Shown in pieces: positions 1 to 7,646 of a DNA stretch of 64,000 nt. Location of the stretch: NCBI RefSeq assembly GCF_020523825.1, contig NZ_JAJALK010000023.1, forward strand, positions 1 through 64,000. The letters run 5' to 3'. Origin of the DNA: Methylobacterium brachiatum. GTDB taxonomy: Bacteria; Pseudomonadota; Alphaproteobacteria; Rhizobiales; Beijerinckiaceae. Position 1 is the stretch's first letter, and each line of letters starts with the position of its first letter. Both the position numbers and the translations under genes were made by a program. A model generated the notes under the pieces. The model did not search any database. It saw nothing but the letters and a program-made list of their open reading frames with translations, and was not told the origin of the DNA.

Positions 1-72
1 GAGCTGTCGCGCCAATCGGAGCGGCTCACCGCCGAGGTCGGGCGCTTCCTGGCGACTGTCCGGGCGGCCTGA
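1..72 (+). CDS. Methyl-accepting chemotaxis protein, C-terminal end (partial)
   Basis: The window opens inside a gene; 23 codons and a TGA remain. The peptide ends in FLATVRAA, the same last eight residues as the complete chemoreceptor at 26373-28055, and the preceding residues (Ser-Glu-Arg-Leu then Glu-Val) also match. This is the short tail that follows the coiled-coil signalling domain of alphaproteobacterial chemoreceptors. Most of the gene lies outside the window. A short inverted repeat (GGCGG/CCGCC) just after the stop could terminate it. Confidence 0.75.
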   Translation, partial: ELSRQSERLTAEVGRFLATVRAA

Positions 73-175
73 GGCGGCATAGTCCGCCGCGCCTGTCCGG
101 AGGGCGTGCTGGAGCGGCTGCCGCGGAATTGCCCGCATGGGCCGGAGGATCGCGCGGGCCGACGGGTGAAGCCGC

Positions 176-334
176 CTAGCGCCGGCGCGCGTCGGGCCGC
201 CCCTTGGCCTCGGTGGCGAACAGCATCGAGCCGGCCACCGCGCCGAGCAGCGTGGCGATCCCGAGCTTGAGCCAGCGGCGGTCGCTGGCCCGTGCGGTTG
301 TCACGGGATAGGTGTGTTCGGTCCGGCTCGACAT
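176..334 (-). CDS. Small single-pass membrane protein, 52 aa, hypothetical
   Basis: A 52-codon frame running opposite to the chemoreceptor tail and to yebC. The N terminus is polar (MSSRTEHTYP), followed by a basic stretch, one hydrophobic segment at about residues 21-41 (leucine, alanine and glycine rich) and a basic tail. A weak GGAAA ribosome-binding sequence sits about 6 bases before the ATG. The profile suits a small inner-membrane protein. I recognise no family, and the frame is short enough that it could be chance. Confidence 0.45.
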   Translation of the reverse strand: MSSRTEHTYPVTTARASDRRWLKLGIATLLGAVAGSMLFATEAKGRPDARRR

Positions 335-512
335 CGGGTTTCCAGCTGCGGATGTGCATCAACGTCCGGGGGACGCGATCTTTCCCCTGTCGTGACGCTC
401 GGCTGGCGCGTTGCTTCGTCGGAAGCCGGCGGCCTATAACGCGGCGACCTCACAGCCGCGACGGCGGGGTCTGACAGGCCCGCCCTCGCCAACGAACAAA
501 GTCTCACGCAAC

Positions 513-1259
513 ATGGCAGGCCATTCGCAGTTCAAGAACATCATGCACCGGAAGGGCCGGGTGGACGCGGTCCGCTCGAAGGTGTTCGGCAAGCTCGCCC
601 GCGAAATTACCGTGGCGGCCAAGCTCGGCACGCCGGACCCGGCCATGAACCCGCGCCTGCGGGCCGCGATCATCGCGGCCCGCGCCGAGAACATGCCCAA
701 GGACAATATCGAGCGCGCCATCAAGAAGGCCGCCGGTGCGGAGGGCGAGAACTACGAGGACATCCGCTACGAGGGCTACGGTCCCGGCGGCGCCGCGCTG
801 ATCGTCGAGGCGCAGACCGACAACCGCAACCGCACCGCCTCGGACGTGCGCTCGGCCTTCACCAAGTCCGGCGGCAGCCTCGCCGAGACCGGCGCCGTGG
901 CGTTCATGTTCGACCGCGTCGGCGTGATCGGCTTCCCGGCGAGCGTGGCCGATGCCGACACGATGCTGGAGGCGGCGATCGAGGCGGGCGCTGACGACGT
1001 CAGCTCCAGCGAGGAGGGCCACGAGGTCGTCTGCGCGCAGGATTCCTACGGCGAGGTCGCCAAGGCCCTGGAGGCCCGCTTCGGCGAGCCGACCCGCACC
1101 GGCCTGATCTGGAAGGCGCAGAACACGATCGATGTCGACGACGAGACCGGCGAGAAGCTGATCCGCCTGGTCGAGGTGATCGAGGACCAGGACGACGTGC
1201 AGCACGTCTACGTCAACTTCGCCCTGTCCGAGGCGCTGATGGCGAAGCTGGAAGGCTAA
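513..1259 (+). CDS. yebC: YebC/PmpR family protein (TACO1 homologue), 248 aa
   Basis: Cytoplasmic YebC/TACO1 protein. Members were first described as transcriptional regulators and are now also linked to relief of ribosome stalling at proline-rich stretches. The start is set by the family signature MAGHSQFKNI followed by a His-Arg-Lys-Gly cluster; the frame stays open 34 codons upstream, but that part has no family character. Length matches the usual 240-250 aa. The stop overlaps by 4 bases the stop region of the convergent SGNH gene. In many proteobacteria yebC lies near ruvCAB, but no ruv gene is present downstream here. Confidence 0.95.
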   Translation: MAGHSQFKNIMHRKGRVDAVRSKVFGKLAREITVAAKLGTPDPAMNPRLRAAIIAARAENMPKDNIERAIKKAAGAEGENYEDIRYEGYGPGGAALIVEAQTDNRNRTASDVRSAFTKSGGSLAETGAVAFMFDRVGVIGFPASVADADTMLEAAIEAGADDVSSSEEGHEVVCAQDSYGEVAKALEARFGEPTRTGLIWKAQNTIDVDDETGEKLIRLVEVIEDQDDVQHVYVNFALSEALMAKLEG

Positions 1260-2248
1260 GCGCCCCGGTTCGCCAGCTCGGCGCCGAACCGCTCCTGCAC
1301 GTAGGCGTCGAGCGAGAAGCTGTCGTCCGGCAGCTGGGCCATGAAGCGCTCGGCCACCTCGGTCAGGACCAAGTCCGCTTTCGCCCGGTCGATGTAGGAC
1401 CAGTCGAGGGACGTGTTCCAGACGAAGTGGACCTCGCGGAACGTCTCCGCGAGCAGGATCGTCAGCATGTACGGCATGACGTGCGAGAACGAGTCGCCGA
1501 ACAGCGCCAGGCGGCGCGGGTCGGTCGCTTTCGCGTTGCCGTAGACGACGTTGGCGCCGACATGGAGCGTGTGCAGCAGGCCGGCCTTCTCGCGCGCCTC
1601 GACGATCGGGCTGGCATAGGTCCGCACCGCATCCTGCTGGATCCGGTAGGCCCGGGACGGCGCCCGGCGGGGCGGGTCGAAGGCGCTGCCGAGGTCGCCA
1701 TCGTGGTCGATCTGGCTGAACGGCCGCTCGCGCAGATCCGCCCGCGGCTCCGCCCCGAAGGCCCGGCAGATCTCGGCATAGGCCAGGTAGCAGCCGTCGA
1801 AGCTCCAATGGGTGTCGGTCCGGCAATAGAGGTCGGATGCGTCGCGGGCGGCGCGCATCGGCGTGACCAGATCGATGCAGGTCTCCCGCCAGCGCGTCCG
1901 CCGGCGCCAATCCGCGTAGAGGCCGGTGAGGCCCCGCCGCCAACGGCTGCCGAGCGGCGGCTCGGCGTGGAGCAGCCGGTAGGCCGGTGAGGCCTCCGGC
2001 GCGATGCCGATGCCGTCCAGGCGATCGTCGTAGATCAGCAGCTTGTCCGGCGCGACGACGTGGCGGTAGCGGATGCCGAGCGCGCGCAGCCGGCGCTCCC
2101 GGGTCGCGACCAGGCTGCGCCAGCTCCAGATCAGGTCGGTGGTCTCCTCCGGGCGCTCGAACTGCCCGAGGATGTCGTTGGTCCCGGTCTTCAGGAACAG
2201 CCAGCCGTCCCGCCCGACATGGATGTGATCGGTGTTGCTCGACGCCAT
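1256..2248 (-). CDS. SGNH hydrolase-like / AlgX-AlgJ type acetyltransferase domain protein, 330 aa
   Basis: Shows the two hallmarks of the AlgX/AlgJ/DltD-like SGNH fold: a T-D-T-H-W-S motif near residue 155 (the DxHW signature) and a GDSFSHVMPY block near residue 250 carrying the nucleophile serine. An N-terminal HVGRDGWLFL stretch is also typical of this family. Relatives O-acetylate exopolysaccharides, usually in the periplasm; I see no clear signal peptide, so a cytoplasmic or unprocessed form is possible. No polysaccharide locus surrounds it, so the substrate is unknown. It is convergent with yebC and divergent from ada. No strong ribosome-binding site precedes the ATG. Confidence 0.7.
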   Translation of the reverse strand: MASSNTDHIHVGRDGWLFLKTGTNDILGQFERPEETTDLIWSWRSLVATRERRLRALGIRYRHVVAPDKLLIYDDRLDGIGIAPEASPAYRLLHAEPPLGSRWRRGLTGLYADWRRRTRWRETCIDLVTPMRAARDASDLYCRTDTHWSFDGCYLAYAEICRAFGAEPRADLRERPFSQIDHDGDLGSAFDPPRRAPSRAYRIQQDAVRTYASPIVEAREKAGLLHTLHVGANVVYGNAKATDPRRLALFGDSFSHVMPYMLTILLAETFREVHFVWNTSLDWSYIDRAKADLVLTEVAERFMAQLPDDSFSLDAYVQERFGAELANRGA

Positions 2249-2416
2249 GACGCACTCGGGAGGACGATCGGGAATTCGGCAGCAAGGCGCGGGATGCGGC
2301 CCCGGCCGCCGGACGGCAGGGTGACGGGCACTCGATATACGCAGCCGGCAGGTCCCGTCATGTCCGCCTCCGCCAAGCCCCTCCCCAACGCAGTCGGCGC
2401 ACCGCATAATACGGCC

Positions 2417-3481
2417 ATGGCCGCTCTCTCGACCGCCGCTTCCGAGGATGCCGAGCGCTGGGCGGCGCTCGCCGCCCGCGACGGGCGGGCGGATGGCCGC
2501 TTCGTCTACGCGGTCCGCACCACCGGCGTGTATTGCCGCCCGAGCTGCCCCTCCCGGGCGGCAAGGCCCGAGAACGTCACCTTCCACGCCACCTGCGCGG
2601 AGGCCGAGGCCGCGGGCTTCCGGCCCTGCCGGCGCTGCCGGCCGGACGAGCCCGGGCTGGCCGAGCGCCGGGCCGAGGCCGTGGCCCGGGCCTGCCGCCT
2701 GATCGACGCCGCGGAGACGATGCCGCCGCTGGCCGACCTCGCCCGCGCCGCGGGCCTGAGCGCCTTCCATTTCCACCGGGTGTTCAAGGCCGCCACCGGG
2801 GTCACCCCGAAGGCCTACGCGGCCGCCCGCCGGGCCGAGGCGCTGGCCGCCAGCCTGCCCAAGGCGGCCAGCGTGACGGAGGCGCTCTACGAGGCCGGCT
2901 ACGGGACCGCGAGCCGGTTCTACGCGGAGGCCGCCGGGCGCCTCGGCATGGCGCCCGCCGCCTACCGCAAGGGCGGGCTCGGCATCCGCATCAGGTTCGG
3001 CGTCGGCGCCTGTTCCCTGGGGGCGATCCTGGTCGCCGCCACCGAGGCGGGGATCTGCGCGATCCTGCTCGGCGACGAGCCCGATCCCCTGGTCCGCGAC
3101 CTCCAGGATCGCTTCCCGGGGGCGGAGATCGAGGGCGGCGACCCGGAATTCGAGGCCTGGATGGCCCGGGTCATCGGCCTCGTCGAGGCGCCGGGCACCG
3201 GCCTCGACCTGCCCCTCGACATCCGCGGCACGGCGTTCCAGCAGCGCGTCTGGGCGGCGCTCCGGGCGATCCCGGTGGGTGCGACCGCCACCTACGCCGA
3301 CATCGCCCGCGCCATCGGGGCGCCCACCGCCATGCGGGCCGTCGCCCAGGCCTGCGGGGCGAACCATCTGGCGGTGGCGATCCCGTGCCACCGGGTGGTC
3401 CGCTCGGACGGTGCTCTCTCGGGCTACCGCTGGGGCGTCGCCCGCAAGCGCGCGTTGCTGACGCGGGAGGCCGGGGGCTGA
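2417..3481 (+). CDS. ada: Bifunctional Ada: methylphosphotriester sensor, AraC regulator and O6-methylguanine-DNA methyltransferase
   Basis: Full three-part Ada, 354 aa. The N-terminal zinc domain has four cysteines at 40, 44, 71 and 74 (CRPSC and CRRC); the first is the residue methylated by phosphotriesters. An AraC-type helix-turn-helix follows (about 85-180), then the suicide methyltransferase domain with the PCHRVV motif, active cysteine at about 324. The protein repairs O6-methylguanine and switches on the adaptive response. I chose the ATG at 2417 because the distance to the conserved RW and VRTTG motifs then matches E. coli Ada; an in-frame ATG at 2360 would add 19 residues. The sequence CATAAT just before 2417 could be a -10 element. 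No alkB or alkA is adjacent. Confidence 0.95.
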   Translation: MAALSTAASEDAERWAALAARDGRADGRFVYAVRTTGVYCRPSCPSRAARPENVTFHATCAEAEAAGFRPCRRCRPDEPGLAERRAEAVARACRLIDAAETMPPLADLARAAGLSAFHFHRVFKAATGVTPKAYAAARRAEALAASLPKAASVTEALYEAGYGTASRFYAEAAGRLGMAPAAYRKGGLGIRIRFGVGACSLGAILVAATEAGICAILLGDEPDPLVRDLQDRFPGAEIEGGDPEFEAWMARVIGLVEAPGTGLDLPLDIRGTAFQQRVWAALRAIPVGATATYADIARAIGAPTAMRAVAQACGANHLAVAIPCHRVVRSDGALSGYRWGVARKRALLTREAGG

Positions 3482-3490
3482 TCGCGCCGC

Positions 3491-4783
3491 TCAGCGCCGA
3501 CCACCCCCGCCGGGCGGACCGCCGAAACCACCCGGTCCCCCGAACCCGCCGCCGGGGGCGCCCGGGCCCGGCCCCCCCGGAGGACCACCGAAGCCGCGGG
3601 GCGGGCCGAAACCGCCGGGGCCGTCCGTGCCCGGGATGCTGCCCGCGCCGGGGCGGGTGTCGATCGTGGGGCCGTGGGAATCGCCGAGGCCGCCGAACGG
3701 ATTCCGGCCTCTGCCCGGCTCTGCGCCGAGCCGGCCGGGCCGCTCGCGGGGCATCTCCGGCAGGTCGGGCAGCTTCTGCAGATCGAGGCGGTCGCGCTCG
3801 CGCTCGAACCGGGGCGATCCCGGCTGCCGGGACGGTTCGGAGGGGATCCGGTCGTCGATCCGGAGCCGCTCCAGGGTGAGGCCGCCATCCGGCGCGATGT
3901 CGGCGGTGAGCACCCCGTGCACGCTGCCCTGGCGCGGCACCCGCAGCCCGGCATGGCCCGACACAACGAGGCCCGAACCGAGATCGAGGCCGGCGCCCGC
4001 GTCGGCCCGGCCGATATAGGCCTCGATCGACACCCGCCGGAGGCCCGGGGGGAAGGGCAGCCCGACCTCCGGGGTGTTGGTCACGTCGAGGAGTCCGAGT
4101 TCGGTCACGCCGGTCACCATCGCGCGCCGGCCCGGGGGCAGGGCGTCGGCGCCCTTCAGGCGCAGGCCGCCGATCGCCAGGCCCCCGTCCGCGTCGCGCC
4201 GCACCGGCCCGGCGACGCGGTCGGGCCCGAAATTGCGCGGCTCGATCAGGCTCGCCACGATCACGCCGTCCGGCCGGCGCAGGCCGCTCACCGCCACTCG
4301 GGTGCCGGCTTGCCAATCGCCCGTGAGCCCAATCGTGGCGACCCGCTGGCCGAGCACGATGATCTGCCCCGGGGCGACGGAATCCACCCGGCCGACAACC
4401 TCGCTGGTCACGTCGATGCGGCTTGTGCCGAGGCCGCCGCGCTCCGGCCGGGCGACGACCTGCACGACCTGGCCGATCTTCAGGTCCGCGGCCTTGGCGG
4501 GTTCCCCGTCGATCCGCACCTCGACCTCCGACGGGTAGGCGATCCGCAGGTCGTTGACGATGATCGAGCCGAACCGGCGGATCGTGCCGATCACCCCGGT
4601 GCCGCCGATGCCGCGGTCGCCCTCGCCGAGGGGGCCGTCCTTCGGCTCGTCGGTCATCTTCATGCCGGTGCCGCCGATCCCCTGATCGGGCGGGCTCTCC
4701 TGGGGCCGGGCGATTCCGGGCCGCAGGGTGGCGGCGCCCGCGAGCAGGCGCAGGACGAATCGGCGGTTCGGGAAGGATCGCAC
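3491..4783 (-). CDS. DUF5666 domain-containing exported protein, 430 aa
   Basis: GTG start preceded by a GAGAGG ribosome-binding site, 11 bases after the stop of the DUF6502 gene. The N terminus has a double-arginine-like NRRFVLRLLAG sequence and then a cleavable-looking segment, suggesting export. The body (about 60-330) holds several repeats of a beta-rich pattern with Val-Gly-Arg-Val and Val-Xaa-Val-Ser-Gly, as in DUF5666. The last 100 residues are low complexity, Gly-Pro-Phe rich. The function of DUF5666 is not established; the pairing with DUF6502 suggests a joint role, probably in the envelope. It is convergent with ada, with only 9 bases between the stops. Confidence 0.75.
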   Translation of the reverse strand: MRSFPNRRFVLRLLAGAATLRPGIARPQESPPDQGIGGTGMKMTDEPKDGPLGEGDRGIGGTGVIGTIRRFGSIIVNDLRIAYPSEVEVRIDGEPAKAADLKIGQVVQVVARPERGGLGTSRIDVTSEVVGRVDSVAPGQIIVLGQRVATIGLTGDWQAGTRVAVSGLRRPDGVIVASLIEPRNFGPDRVAGPVRRDADGGLAIGGLRLKGADALPPGRRAMVTGVTELGLLDVTNTPEVGLPFPPGLRRVSIEAYIGRADAGAGLDLGSGLVVSGHAGLRVPRQGSVHGVLTADIAPDGGLTLERLRIDDRIPSEPSRQPGSPRFERERDRLDLQKLPDLPEMPRERPGRLGAEPGRGRNPFGGLGDSHGPTIDTRPGAGSIPGTDGPGGFGPPRGFGGPPGGPGPGAPGGGFGGPGGFGGPPGGGGRR

Positions 4784-4794
4784 CGGCCGGCCTC

Positions 4795-5640
4795 TCAGCA
4801 CCCGTTCGCGGGCCGGGCCGGCGGTGCGGCCTCGGCGTAGACGTAGAGGCCGAAATTCCAGCGGTGCGGGCCGCCGGGATCGGTCGCGCAGGCGGCATGC
4901 GCCTCGCGGTTGGCCTGCTGCAGGGCCGCCATGGCGATCTCGCGCGCCCGGGCCTCGAGCTGGGTGGCGAGTTCCTTGGACAGCCCGTCGTAATGCACGG
5001 CCCGCTCGAGGAAGCGCGGCGTGTCGCCGAGGATATTGGCGACGCTCGCCGCGATATGGTCGTGCAGGTTGCGGCCGAAATAATAGAGCTGCGGCTCGGC
5101 CCCGCCGTCCCCACGCGGCACGTAGGCGGCCTCCGCCAGCACGATCCGGTCCTGCGCATCCGTGAAGGCCAGCCCGCGGTCGAGCCACTCGTCGAGAACC
5201 GCCCGGGGGCGCAGGTCCCGTGTCACCCCGGCGACCAGGGCCTCAAAAGACGGCGCGCCCGCCTCGGCGATGCGCGGCAGCGGCAGGGGCTGGCCCTGCG
5301 GATCGGTGAAGGCCGGGTCGGCGATCCAGCGGGCGATGATCCGGCTCGTGCGCGAGACCACGGCCGGCACGGCGCTCACCGGCGCCCCGGCCCCGCGCAA
5401 CCGGCGCACCTCCTTGCGGTGGATGCCGGTGAGCAGGGAGACGCGGCTGTCGGTCTGCTCCTTGCCGGGCAGGGCGAAGTCGTGCTCGGCCACGTTGACG
5501 TAGAGCTCGCGCAGCAGGTCGGTGAGCGCCGGGAAGGTGAGGCCGCGGGCGACGAGCAGGCGCACGAGCGGCCGCAGCAACCGCGCGAGCGGGGCGTGCA
5601 GGGCGGCGCCCTCCGGTCTGGTGTCGACACTCTCGGACAT
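4795..5640 (-). CDS. DUF6502 family protein, 281 aa
   Basis: Matches the DUF6502 family by its N-terminal LLRPLVRLLVARGLTFPALT motif, LPGKEQTDSRVSLLTG stretch and the central FGRNLHDHI region. The first 90 residues are helical and look like a winged-helix or helix-turn-helix module (Arg-Lys-Glu-Val-Arg-Arg after a turn), so DNA binding is plausible, but this is inference. It is the first gene of a two-gene operon with the DUF5666 protein. The upstream region carries two perfect inverted repeats with the core GTGGGA, which may be its own operators. Confidence 0.75.
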   Translation of the reverse strand: MSESVDTRPEGAALHAPLARLLRPLVRLLVARGLTFPALTDLLRELYVNVAEHDFALPGKEQTDSRVSLLTGIHRKEVRRLRGAGAPVSAVPAVVSRTSRIIARWIADPAFTDPQGQPLPLPRIAEAGAPSFEALVAGVTRDLRPRAVLDEWLDRGLAFTDAQDRIVLAEAAYVPRGDGGAEPQLYYFGRNLHDHIAASVANILGDTPRFLERAVHYDGLSKELATQLEARAREIAMAALQQANREAHAACATDPGGPHRWNFGLYVYAEAAPPARPANGC

Positions 5641-5663
5641 GGGGCATCGTTAGCGAATGTACC

Positions 5664-5771
5664 GTGGGAGACAATCCCACAGGCGGCGGATCCGCATGCG
5701 GACGCCCGATTTCCGATTGACGTGGGAATTTTGCACACGTAGCTTGGATGCGTGGTCAAATTTCCCACGTC
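5664..5771. promoter_or_regulatory. Operator-like inverted repeats, GTGGGA core
   Basis: Four copies of the hexamer GTGGGA/TCCCAC lie in the 149-bp divergent gap. Two form a palindrome, GTGGGA-5 bp-TCCCAC (5664-5680). The other two belong to a perfect 10-bp inverted repeat, GACGTGGGAA at 5719-5728 and TTCCCACGTC at 5762-5771, 33 bp apart. The second repeat overlaps a candidate promoter for the rightward gene. The arrangement suits an autoregulator binding as a dimer, perhaps the DUF6502 protein. Confidence 0.6.
5717..5745 (+). promoter_or_regulatory. Candidate sigma70 promoter for the gene at 5790
   Basis: TTGACG at 5717-5722, a 17-bp spacer and TAGCTT at 5740-5745. The -35 box overlaps the left arm of the operator-like repeat, so a bound repressor would block it. 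The -10 is a weak match, as is common in alphaproteobacteria. Confidence 0.4.
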
Positions 5772-5789
5772 ACATAGGGGGCGAAGAGG

Positions 5790-6104
5790 ATGCGGGTTGA
5801 GACGCGTAGGTTGGTCGCCGAACCATTGCCGCCCCTGACGCTTCCGCGGACGAAGTCCCGCCGCTCCCCTCGGATCGATCCGCTCCTGCGGCTCAGGCGC
5901 ATCGCCTATCTCCTCGCCGCGCTCGGGCTGCCAGCCATCGGCATCGTGGCCGCGGATAAGGTCCACGGTCTTTGTGAAACGGGGACGTTTCGGACCGCCG
6001 CGATCCCTCCGAGCGGGGGAGCGACGCTGGCCGGCGCCGTCGCGCGCCTCCGTGCTGCGGAGGCCGTGGTTGCGAAGGCGATAAGCACGGACATGCGATC
6101 CTGA
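5790..6104 (+). CDS. Hypothetical protein with one membrane segment, 104 aa
   Basis: ATG preceded by a good ribosome-binding site (GAAGAGG, directly upstream). The N-terminal 35 residues are basic and proline rich, one hydrophobic segment follows at about residues 38-58 (IAYLLAALGLPAIGIVAA), and the rest is soluble and alanine rich. I recognise no family. It starts next to the GTGGGA repeats and is followed 2 bases later by another small membrane ORF, so the two probably form a unit expressed divergently from DUF6502. Confidence 0.5.
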   Translation: MRVETRRLVAEPLPPLTLPRTKSRRSPRIDPLLRLRRIAYLLAALGLPAIGIVAADKVHGLCETGTFRTAAIPPSGGATLAGAVARLRAAEAVVAKAISTDMRS

Positions 6105-6106
6105 GC

Positions 6107-6235
6107 ATGACGGTTGAACATGTTGGCGATCGGGTCCGGCAGCCGCCCGCCTGCGGCGGCGGGCCGATCCTCGATCTCGCCCTCTGCCTGATCCTCGCCG
6201 TGATCGTCATGGGCCTTCTGCTGCTGGCTCTTTGA
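6107..6235 (+). CDS. Small membrane protein, 42 aa, hypothetical
   Basis: Begins 2 bases after the stop of the preceding gene, consistent with translational coupling. The N-terminal half is polar with Cys-Gly-Gly-Gly, and the C-terminal half is a hydrophobic helix ending the protein (LCLILAVIVMGLLLLAL). No own ribosome-binding site is obvious. I do not recognise it; it may be a real small membrane peptide. Confidence 0.4.
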   Translation: MTVEHVGDRVRQPPACGGGPILDLALCLILAVIVMGLLLLAL

Positions 6236-6531
6236 GCCGGCGCGTCGCAGGAACAACAGATTACAGCGCCGGCGCTCCCGGCCATTACAGTGCCGGCAAA
6301 CAGGATGCGGGGCGCGCGCAGGTCGAGACGGGTGCGAAATGCGGATCCGGAGCAATAACCGCGACGACCGATCTTGACGGTATCGCTGCATTCGGTCGCT
6401 ATGCGAGACGTTCGGCTTCGCGAATCCGTCCGCCGCCCAAGGAGTCCTCGGCGGGCCGGGAAGGCGGCCGCCGAATGCTGCGCCGCGGACGCGGCGCGGC
6501 GTCAGCAGGCAGACGCGATGCAGGATCGGCC

Positions 6532-6927
6532 GTGATTGTTCTCAGCCCCAAGGCCGTCGCGACGGCCCTGTTCGCCCTCGCACTCGCCGTCGGCGCCGCA
6601 TCCGCGCAGGAGATCGTGCCGCCAGGGCCGTCCGGCCGGGGCGCGCTCCTGATCTACGGCAATTTCTGCGGGCCGGGGAATCGCGGCCCCGGCTATCCGC
6701 CGATCGACGCGCTCGACCGCGCCTGCGCGCATCACGATGCCTGCTGGCCCGACCCGGATTCGGGCCTGATGCCGAGCTGCGCCTGCAACCACCGCCTCGA
6801 AGTCGAGGCGGGTCAGGTCGCCCGCGATCCGCGCGCGCGCGCCGAGACCCGGCAGGCGGCGCAGTTCATCGCGGATTTCGCGACCGCGCTTCCCTGCGCC
6901 GAGGGTTCGTCGGCGCAGGCGCGCTGA
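6532..6927 (+). CDS. Secreted phospholipase A2-like protein, 131 aa
   Basis: After a signal peptide (hydrophobic core about 8-22, ending Ala-Ser-Ala) comes a short domain with YGNFCG, which resembles the calcium loop, then about 15 residues later DRACAHHDACW, which matches the phospholipase A2 active-site helix with the His-Asp pair. A further CAC motif offers disulfide partners. This predicts a small calcium-dependent lipid hydrolase in the periplasm or outside the cell. I chose the GTG at 6532 because it gives a clean signal peptide and has AGGA 6 bases upstream; an in-frame ATG at 6475 is the alternative. The stop abuts the stop of grpE. Confidence 0.75.
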   Translation: MIVLSPKAVATALFALALAVGAASAQEIVPPGPSGRGALLIYGNFCGPGNRGPGYPPIDALDRACAHHDACWPDPDSGLMPSCACNHRLEVEAGQVARDPRARAETRQAAQFIADFATALPCAEGSSAQAR

Positions 6928-7557
6928 TCAGGCGGCGTCGGCCGGGTTGGCCGCCGCCTTGGGACCGCCCTTGGCGACGCCGACCAGGGCCGGCCGCAGG
7001 ACGCGCTCGCCGATCACGTAGCCGGTCTGCACCACCTGCACGACGGTACCGGCCGGGACGTCGGGGTTCGGAACCTCGAACATCGCCTGGTGGCGGTTCG
7101 GATCGAACTTCTGGCCCTGCGGCTCGACGGGCTTCACCCCGTGGCGCTCCAGGGTCTTGACCAGGTCGCGCTGGGTTAGCTCGATCCCGTCGATCAGTCC
7201 CTTGAGGGCGCCGTCGGCCGAGGCCTTGGCGTCAGCCGGCACGCTCTCCAGGGCGCGGTGGATGTTGTCGGCCACGTTGAGCACGTCGCGGGCGAAGTTC
7301 GTGACCGCGTAGGCGCGGGCATCGGCGATCTCCCGCTCGGTGCGCCGGCGCAGATTCTCCATCTCGGCCAGCGTGCGCAGCATCCGGTCCTTCAGCTCGT
7401 CGCGCTCGGCGGTCAGCAGGGCCAGGGCCTCGGCGACCGGATCGACGGACGCCCCCTCGGCGGGCTTGCCCGCAGGCGCGGTATCCTGGGCCGCGCTGGC
7501 ACCGGCCTCGACCGTGGTCTGGCGCTGGTCATCCTGGGACATGTCGTTGCTCGTCAT
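6928..7557 (-). CDS. grpE: Nucleotide exchange factor GrpE
   Basis: 209 aa, the exchange factor that releases ADP from DnaK. Shows the family order: acidic and disordered N terminus, long coiled coil (about 45-110, with MLRTLAEMENLRRRTERE), then the beta wing ending with GTVVQVVQTGYVIGERVLRP, the GrpE signature. ATG at 7557 is preceded directly by an in-frame GTG that could also serve. No hrcA or dnaK is adjacent; the gene stands alone between glnD and the phospholipase-like gene. Confidence 0.96.
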   Translation of the reverse strand: MTSNDMSQDDQRQTTVEAGASAAQDTAPAGKPAEGASVDPVAEALALLTAERDELKDRMLRTLAEMENLRRRTEREIADARAYAVTNFARDVLNVADNIHRALESVPADAKASADGALKGLIDGIELTQRDLVKTLERHGVKPVEPQGQKFDPNRHQAMFEVPNPDVPAGTVVQVVQTGYVIGERVLRPALVGVAKGGPKAAANPADAA

Positions 7558-7646
7558 CACGTTTCAGTCGTCGACAGGGATGGGTGGGAGGTTATCGGAT
7601 TCGGCGCTGATATCTGACCCGGAGCGGCCGAAATCAACCCGCACGC

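Noticed and set aside
504..2285. Long minus-strand frame crossing yebC and the SGNH gene
   Set aside because: Low-complexity Arg/Ala/Pro translation, overlaps two well-supported genes.
6261..6297. Direct repeat TTAC-AG(C/T)GCCGGC, 12 of 13 bases identical, 24 bp apart
   Set aside because: Only two copies and no clear promoter context; could be chance at this GC content.
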